Positions 39,508 through 43,241 of a stretch of DNA of 43,241 nucleotides are shown here, piece by piece. Below the pieces are notes generated by a model. The model did not search any database and was not told the DNA's origin. It saw only the letters and a program-made list of their open reading frames with translations. The position numbers and the translations under genes are program-made. Source of the DNA: Leifsonia sp. 71-9 (lineage in GTDB: Bacteria; Actinomycetota; Actinomycetes; Actinomycetales; Microbacteriaceae); the NCBI RefSeq assembly GCF_001898805.1, contig NZ_MKVJ01000001.1, positions 277,463 to 320,703 of the forward strand, read 5' to 3'. The first letter of the stretch is position 1, and each line of letters begins with the position of its first letter.

Positions 39508-40479
39508 ATGACGATGACCCCTGAGCAGGCCACCTGGTTCGCGGGTGTGTTCGACCGGCTGGTGCAGAACATCGACGGCGTGCTGCTGGGCAAGTCCCAC
39601 GTCATCCGCCTGGCGCTGACGGCGATGCTGAGCGAGGGCCACCTGCTGCTCGAGGACTACCCGGGGACGGGCAAGACGTCGCTCGCCCGCGCGATCGCGG
39701 AGAGCGTGCGCGGCTCGACCAACCGCATCCAGTTCACGCCCGACCTGCTCCCGGGCGACATCACCGGCGTGAACATCTACGACCAGCGCACCGGCGCGTT
39801 CGACTTCCACCGCGGGCCGATCTTCGCCAACATCGTGCTCGCCGACGAGATCAACCGGGCGAGCCCGAAGACCCAGTCCGCCCTCCTCGAGGTGATGGAG
39901 GAGCAGCAGGTCACGGTGGACGGCGTGCGCCACACCGTCGCGGCGCCCTTCATGGTGATCGCCACGCAGAACCCGATCGAGCAGGCGGGCACCTACCGGT
40001 TGCCCGAGGCGCAGCTGGACCGGTTCCTGATGAAGGCGTCGATCGGCTATCCCGACCACGAGGCGACCCTGCGCATCCTGGAGGGAGCGGAGCACCGCGC
40101 CCACGAGGTCGTCGTGCCCGAGGTCGTCTCGGCGGCGACGGTCGTGGAGATGGCGACCATGGCCCGCGGCGTGCACGTCGACGCCACCATCAACGACTAC
40201 GTCGCCCGCCTGGTCGAGGCGACGCGCGGTGCGGAGGAGATCCGGTTGGGCGTCAGTGTGCGCGGCGCGCTCGCCCTCGTGCGCACCGCGAAGACGCTCG
40301 CCGCCTCCAACGGCCGCTACTACGTGACGCCGGACGACGTGAAGGCGCTGGCCGAGCCGGTGCTCGCGCACCGTCTGGTACTCGACCCCGAGGCGGAGTT
40401 CGAGGGCGTCTCGGCGTCCAGCGTCGTCGGCCAGCTGCTCATCGAGGTCCCGCCGCCGAGTGACCGGATCGCCGTGTGA
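39508..40479 (+). CDS. MoxR-family AAA+ ATPase
   Basis: This 323-residue ATPase has Walker A YPGTGKTS (51-58), Walker B VLADEINRASP (110-120), the MoxR helix-2 insert-like DLLPGDITGVNIY, sensor 1 ATQNPIEQAGTYRLPEAQLDRF, and a C-terminal lid with LGVSVRGALALVRTAK. MoxR proteins act as chaperone-like remodellers and are nearly always beside DUF58 genes, as here. In the PFNA cluster it is the AAA-ATPase. It likely assists assembly or activation of membrane partners encoded downstream. The stop overlaps the DUF58 start (GTGA). Confidence 0.95.
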   Translation: MTMTPEQATWFAGVFDRLVQNIDGVLLGKSHVIRLALTAMLSEGHLLLEDYPGTGKTSLARAIAESVRGSTNRIQFTPDLLPGDITGVNIYDQRTGAFDFHRGPIFANIVLADEINRASPKTQSALLEVMEEQQVTVDGVRHTVAAPFMVIATQNPIEQAGTYRLPEAQLDRFLMKASIGYPDHEATLRILEGAEHRAHEVVVPEVVSAATVVEMATMARGVHVDATINDYVARLVEATRGAEEIRLGVSVRGALALVRTAKTLAASNGRYYVTPDDVKALAEPVLAHRLVLDPEAEFEGVSASSVVGQLLIEVPPPSDRIAV

Positions 40480-41819
40480 CCAGCACCGTCACCCGAACGC
40501 AGGCCGAGCTCACCAACGCGCGCGCCCGGATCGTGGGCGAGCGCGAAGGCGCGATGGCCGACGCGATCGTGTGGATCGTGCGCACCAGCGCCGTGACGGG
40601 GCGCGCCGTCGCCCGGGTCGCGCGCCGGGTCGGCTCGGTGGTCACGCCGCTGGGCTGGTCGCTCGGTGCGGTCGCCGTGGTCGCCCTGGTGCTCGGGTAC
40701 GTGTTCGGTTGGACCGAGGCCGTCGTGGCCGGCTGGACGGCCGTCGCGCTCGTCGTGATCGCCACGGGCTACCTGGCGGGGCGCATCGGCGTCGACGTGG
40801 GGCTGTCGCTGCCCGCCAACCGGGTGGTCGTCGGCGACCGCGCGCCGGGGGAGGTCGCCGTGCGCAACCCCGGACGCCGCCGCCAGTCCGGCCTGCGGAT
40901 CGAGGTGCCCGTCGGCGAAGGGCTCGCCGAGTTCGCCTCGCCGGCCCTCTCCGCCGGCGAGGAGCACTCGGACGTCTTCGTCGTGCCGACCGCCCGGCGC
41001 GGCATCGTCCCGATCGGCCCGGTGCGAACCGTCAGGGCCGACCCGATCGGATTGCTGCGCCGGGAGGTGGTCTGGGCCGACTCGCTCGACCTCTTCGTGC
41101 ATCCGCGCACGGTCGCCATCCCGAGCATGAGCACCGGTTTCATCCGCGACCTGGAGGGGGCGCCGACCCGCGACCTCACGGCGAGCGACATCGCCTTCCA
41201 CGCACTGCGCGAGTACCAGCCCGGCGACGAGCGCCGCTACATCCACTGGAAGAGCACCGCGAAGACCGGAAGCTACATGGTGCGCCAGTTCGAGGAGACG
41301 CGGCGCAGCCACCTCCTCGTCGCCCTGAGCCTGTCCGCGGCCGACTACGCCTCCGACGAGGAGTTCGAGCTCGCCGTCAGCGCGACCGGCTCGCTCGGCG
41401 TGCGCGCCATGCTCGATTCGCGCACGGTGTCCGTCGTGGCCAGTGCCGCGACCCCCGAGTTCGCGAAGCGGATGGTGCTGAGCGCCCGACGCCTCAGCAC
41501 GGTCAACCGCGGGCGGCTGCTGGATGACCTCGCCGGGGTCGAGACGACGTCCTCGGCCCTCCGGCTGCCGGAGCTGGCGCAGGTGTCGGTGGACGAGGCG
41601 GCGGGGACGTCGATCGCGTTCCTGATCGCCGGCTCCGCCCCGACCGCTGCCCAACTGCGGGCCGCCGCCGCGCACTTCCCGCTGGGCGTGGACGTGGTCG
41701 CGATCGTCTGCGACGCGGGCGCGGTGCCGTCGCTGCGGCGCGTGGCCGATCTGAGCGTGCTCACCATCGGCTACCTGGAGGATCTCAAGCACAGCCTGGC
41801 GAAACGGCTCGCGACATGA
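40476..41819 (+). CDS. DUF58-domain membrane protein
   Basis: This 447-residue protein has two adjacent hydrophobic helices (about 65-115) after an amphipathic N-terminus. A beta-rich region follows, then the DUF58 signature FIRDLEGAPTRDLTASDIAFHALREYQPGDERRYIHWKSTAK, near residues 222-265, and a vWA-like C-terminal domain. DUF58 proteins partner MoxR ATPases, and several carry MIDAS-like metal sites. Function is otherwise unsettled. Starts and stops overlap both neighbours by four bases (GTGA, ATGA), so MoxR, DUF58 and transglutaminase are made as one translationally coupled set. Confidence 0.93.
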   Translation: MTSTVTRTQAELTNARARIVGEREGAMADAIVWIVRTSAVTGRAVARVARRVGSVVTPLGWSLGAVAVVALVLGYVFGWTEAVVAGWTAVALVVIATGYLAGRIGVDVGLSLPANRVVVGDRAPGEVAVRNPGRRRQSGLRIEVPVGEGLAEFASPALSAGEEHSDVFVVPTARRGIVPIGPVRTVRADPIGLLRREVVWADSLDLFVHPRTVAIPSMSTGFIRDLEGAPTRDLTASDIAFHALREYQPGDERRYIHWKSTAKTGSYMVRQFEETRRSHLLVALSLSAADYASDEEFELAVSATGSLGVRAMLDSRTVSVVASAATPEFAKRMVLSARRLSTVNRGRLLDDLAGVETTSSALRLPELAQVSVDEAAGTSIAFLIAGSAPTAAQLRAAAAHFPLGVDVVAIVCDAGAVPSLRRVADLSVLTIGYLEDLKHSLAKRLAT

Positions 41820-43241
41820 GGCGCCGGCTGCGCGCGGGCAGCGCGACCGTCGACACTCTGATCGCGCTGGCCGTCGTCGGGCTCGCTGCATGGTCCTTCT
41901 GGCCGGTGTACCAGTCGGCGGCGTTCGTCGTGCTCGTCGCGGCGACGCTCGCCCTCGGCGGCGCGGTGGCCGTGCTGGGTGCGGTGTTCCGCTGGCCCAG
42001 CATCGTCGTGGCCGGCGCCGTGCTGCTCGTCTACCTCGGGGCGGGGGTGCAGCTGGCGGTGGCCGCCGAGACCGCCGCAGGCGGGGTCCTGCCGACCGGC
42101 GCGGGTTTCGTCGACCTCGTGCAGGCCACCTGGCTGAGCTGGAAGCAGCTCGTCACCATCTCCGTGCCCGTCGGGTCGTACCAGGCGCTCCTCGTCCCCG
42201 CGTACATCCTGATCCTGCTGACCACGGTCGTCACGGTGAGCATCGCTCTGCGGGCGCGCATCCCGGAGACCGCGGCCCTCCCGCCGGTGCTGCTCCTGCT
42301 CGCCGGCATCGCGCTCGGCCCCGGTACGTCGGCGGTTCCGCTCTGGCTGGTGCTCGGCCTCCTCGCGGTCCTGCTGGTCTGGCTGATCCGGTTCCGTCTG
42401 CGCCGCCGGTCCGCGGCGCTGCGGGCGCTGGGGGAGCAGAGCGGGCTCTCCGTCGAGACCCCGCGCGAACGACGCTCGACCGCGCTGCTCACCGGTGTGG
42501 GTGCGCTCGTGATGCTGGTCGGGGCCTCGGCCGTCGGGATCGCGGCCGCGGCCGTCGTTCCGCCGGCAGCGGACCGGCAGGTCGTGCGCACGGCCGTCGA
42601 GCAGCCGTTCGACCCGCGCGCCTATCCCAGCCCGCTCAGCGGGTTCCGCGCCTACCTCGAGAGCCCGCGCGCCGACGAGCCGATGCTCACGGTCTCCGGG
42701 CTCCCGCCGGACGGGCGCCTGCGGATCGCGACCCTGGACACCTACGACGGCGTGACCTACGCGGTGGGCAGCGACGGGTCGACGAGCGCCTCCGGCTCCT
42801 TCACCCGTGTCCCGTACCGCCTCGATCAGTCGCACGTCACCGGGACCGATCGCGCGCTCACGGTCACGGTCCGCGACTACCGGGGGCCGTGGGTGCCCGG
42901 CACCGGTCAGCTGCAGCAGATCTCCTTCGCCGGCGGCGACGCGTCGACCCTGGCCGGAGCGTTCTTCTACAACGACGTGACCGGCACGGGGGCGGTCACC
43001 ACGGCGCTGCGGCCGGGGGACAGCTACACCGCCGACTTCGTGGTGAAGCCCACGCTGACCGCGGCTCAGCTCGAGAAGGTCCAGCCGGGCTCCGACGCGG
43101 TGCCGAAGCCGACGGTCGTGCCGGACGAGCTCACGTCGGTGCTGCAGAAGTACACCGCCGGCGTGACGGGCGCCGGAGCGAAGCTCGCCGCCGCGCTCCG
43201 CGGCCTCGCGCAGGACGGCTACATCAGCCACGGGATCGGGC
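41816..43241 (+). CDS. Transglutaminase-family membrane protein (TgpA-like), C-terminus off window
   Basis: The first 475 residues are visible. Five or six hydrophobic helices lie within about 1-200 (e.g. TLIALAVVGLAAWSFW, LLVPAYILILLTTVVTVSIAL, VPLWLVLGLLAVLLVWLI), with a further helix near 225-245 before an extracellular region. That region contains RIATLDTYDGVTYAVG near 302-317 and ends in the segment leading into the transglutaminase core (KLAAALRGLAQDGYISHGIG). The Cys-His-Asp catalytic domain lies beyond the window. The architecture and the MoxR-DUF58 context match TgpA-type proteins and the tgm gene of the PFNA cluster. ATG overlaps the DUF58 stop (ATGA). Confidence 0.88.
   Translation, partial: MRRRLRAGSATVDTLIALAVVGLAAWSFWPVYQSAAFVVLVAATLALGGAVAVLGAVFRWPSIVVAGAVLLVYLGAGVQLAVAAETAAGGVLPTGAGFVDLVQATWLSWKQLVTISVPVGSYQALLVPAYILILLTTVVTVSIALRARIPETAALPPVLLLLAGIALGPGTSAVPLWLVLGLLAVLLVWLIRFRLRRRSAALRALGEQSGLSVETPRERRSTALLTGVGALVMLVGASAVGIAAAAVVPPAADRQVVRTAVEQPFDPRAYPSPLSGFRAYLESPRADEPMLTVSGLPPDGRLRIATLDTYDGVTYAVGSDGSTSASGSFTRVPYRLDQSHVTGTDRALTVTVRDYRGPWVPGTGQLQQISFAGGDASTLAGAFFYNDVTGTGAVTTALRPGDSYTADFVVKPTLTAAQLEKVQPGSDAVPKPTVVPDELTSVLQKYTAGVTGAGAKLAAALRGLAQDGYISHGIG

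Noticed and set aside
36071-39511. 1146-codon open frame on the plus strand
   Set aside because: Out-of-frame shadow of the Ig/FN3 gene, Arg/Gly/Asp-rich, without domain features.
1-43241. CRISPR arrays, transposases, tRNA or rRNA genes
   Set aside because: No regularly spaced repeats, transposase motifs or tRNA/rRNA-like sequences were seen by eye; a covariance-model search was not possible.

Overview
The window is high-G+C DNA with frequent GTG/TTG starts, four-base stop/start overlaps (ATGA, GTGA, TTGA) and many promoters whose -10 box lies 6-7 nt before the start codon (leaderless mRNA). This is typical of Actinobacteria. The gene families (LCP protein, SCO3242-like UbiA, Pkb2/FN3/MoxR/DUF58/transglutaminase cluster) fit a soil- or plant-type actinomycete, probably Microbacteriaceae; the family assignment is inference. 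I saw no rRNA, tRNA, CRISPR array, insertion sequence or origin.

Layout. (1) 1-2048: two minus-strand luciferase-like flavin monooxygenases, the first cut by the window edge. (2) 2049-5623: an LCP cell-wall ligase, a DHA2-type MFS exporter and a convergent UbiA prenyltransferase. (3) 5641-13236: a sugar regulon made of a LacI repressor with duplicated operator-like repeats, a GH13 alpha-glucosidase, an ABC binding protein and two permeases (no ATPase gene), then a lipoprotein GH3/NagZ-like hexosaminidase. (4) 13363-13978: a YceI protein with a strong terminator. (5) 14016-17752: the most unusual region, a minus-strand accessory island. It has three tandem paralogous lipoprotein genes, one intact lipase lacking a Sec signal, a frameshifted relic of a second lipase, a deletion scar of a further lipoprotein/lipase unit, and two small helical/coiled-coil genes. 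I read it as an effector/immunity locus analogous to the type VII-secreted lipase toxin TslA with its TilA immunity lipoproteins and small partner proteins. (6) 17791-24408: an AsnC-controlled amine/diamine catabolic cluster (FAD oxidase, class III aminotransferase, AsnC, aminoaldehyde dehydrogenase, APC permease). (7) 24429-29783: a second catabolic operon (aldehyde dehydrogenase, glutaryl-CoA-dehydrogenase-like enzyme, CoA-transferase) diverging from a GntR regulator coupled to a soluble Cache-domain protein. (8) 29830-43241: FHA protein, PP2C phosphatase, transmembrane Ser/Thr kinase, a 1979-residue Ig-like/FN3 surface protein, MoxR ATPase, DUF58 protein and a transglutaminase cut by the window end. 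This matches the PFNA cluster described in bifidobacteria.

How the genes work together. Region 3 imports and hydrolyses oligosaccharides under LacI control. Regions 6 and 7 could form one route from diamines or amino acids through semialdehydes and glutarate to central metabolism. Region 8 looks like a phospho-signalling and surface-assembly module. Region 5 looks like a weapon-and-immunity locus whose tandem copies record repeated duplication and decay; the secretion machinery it would need is not in the window.
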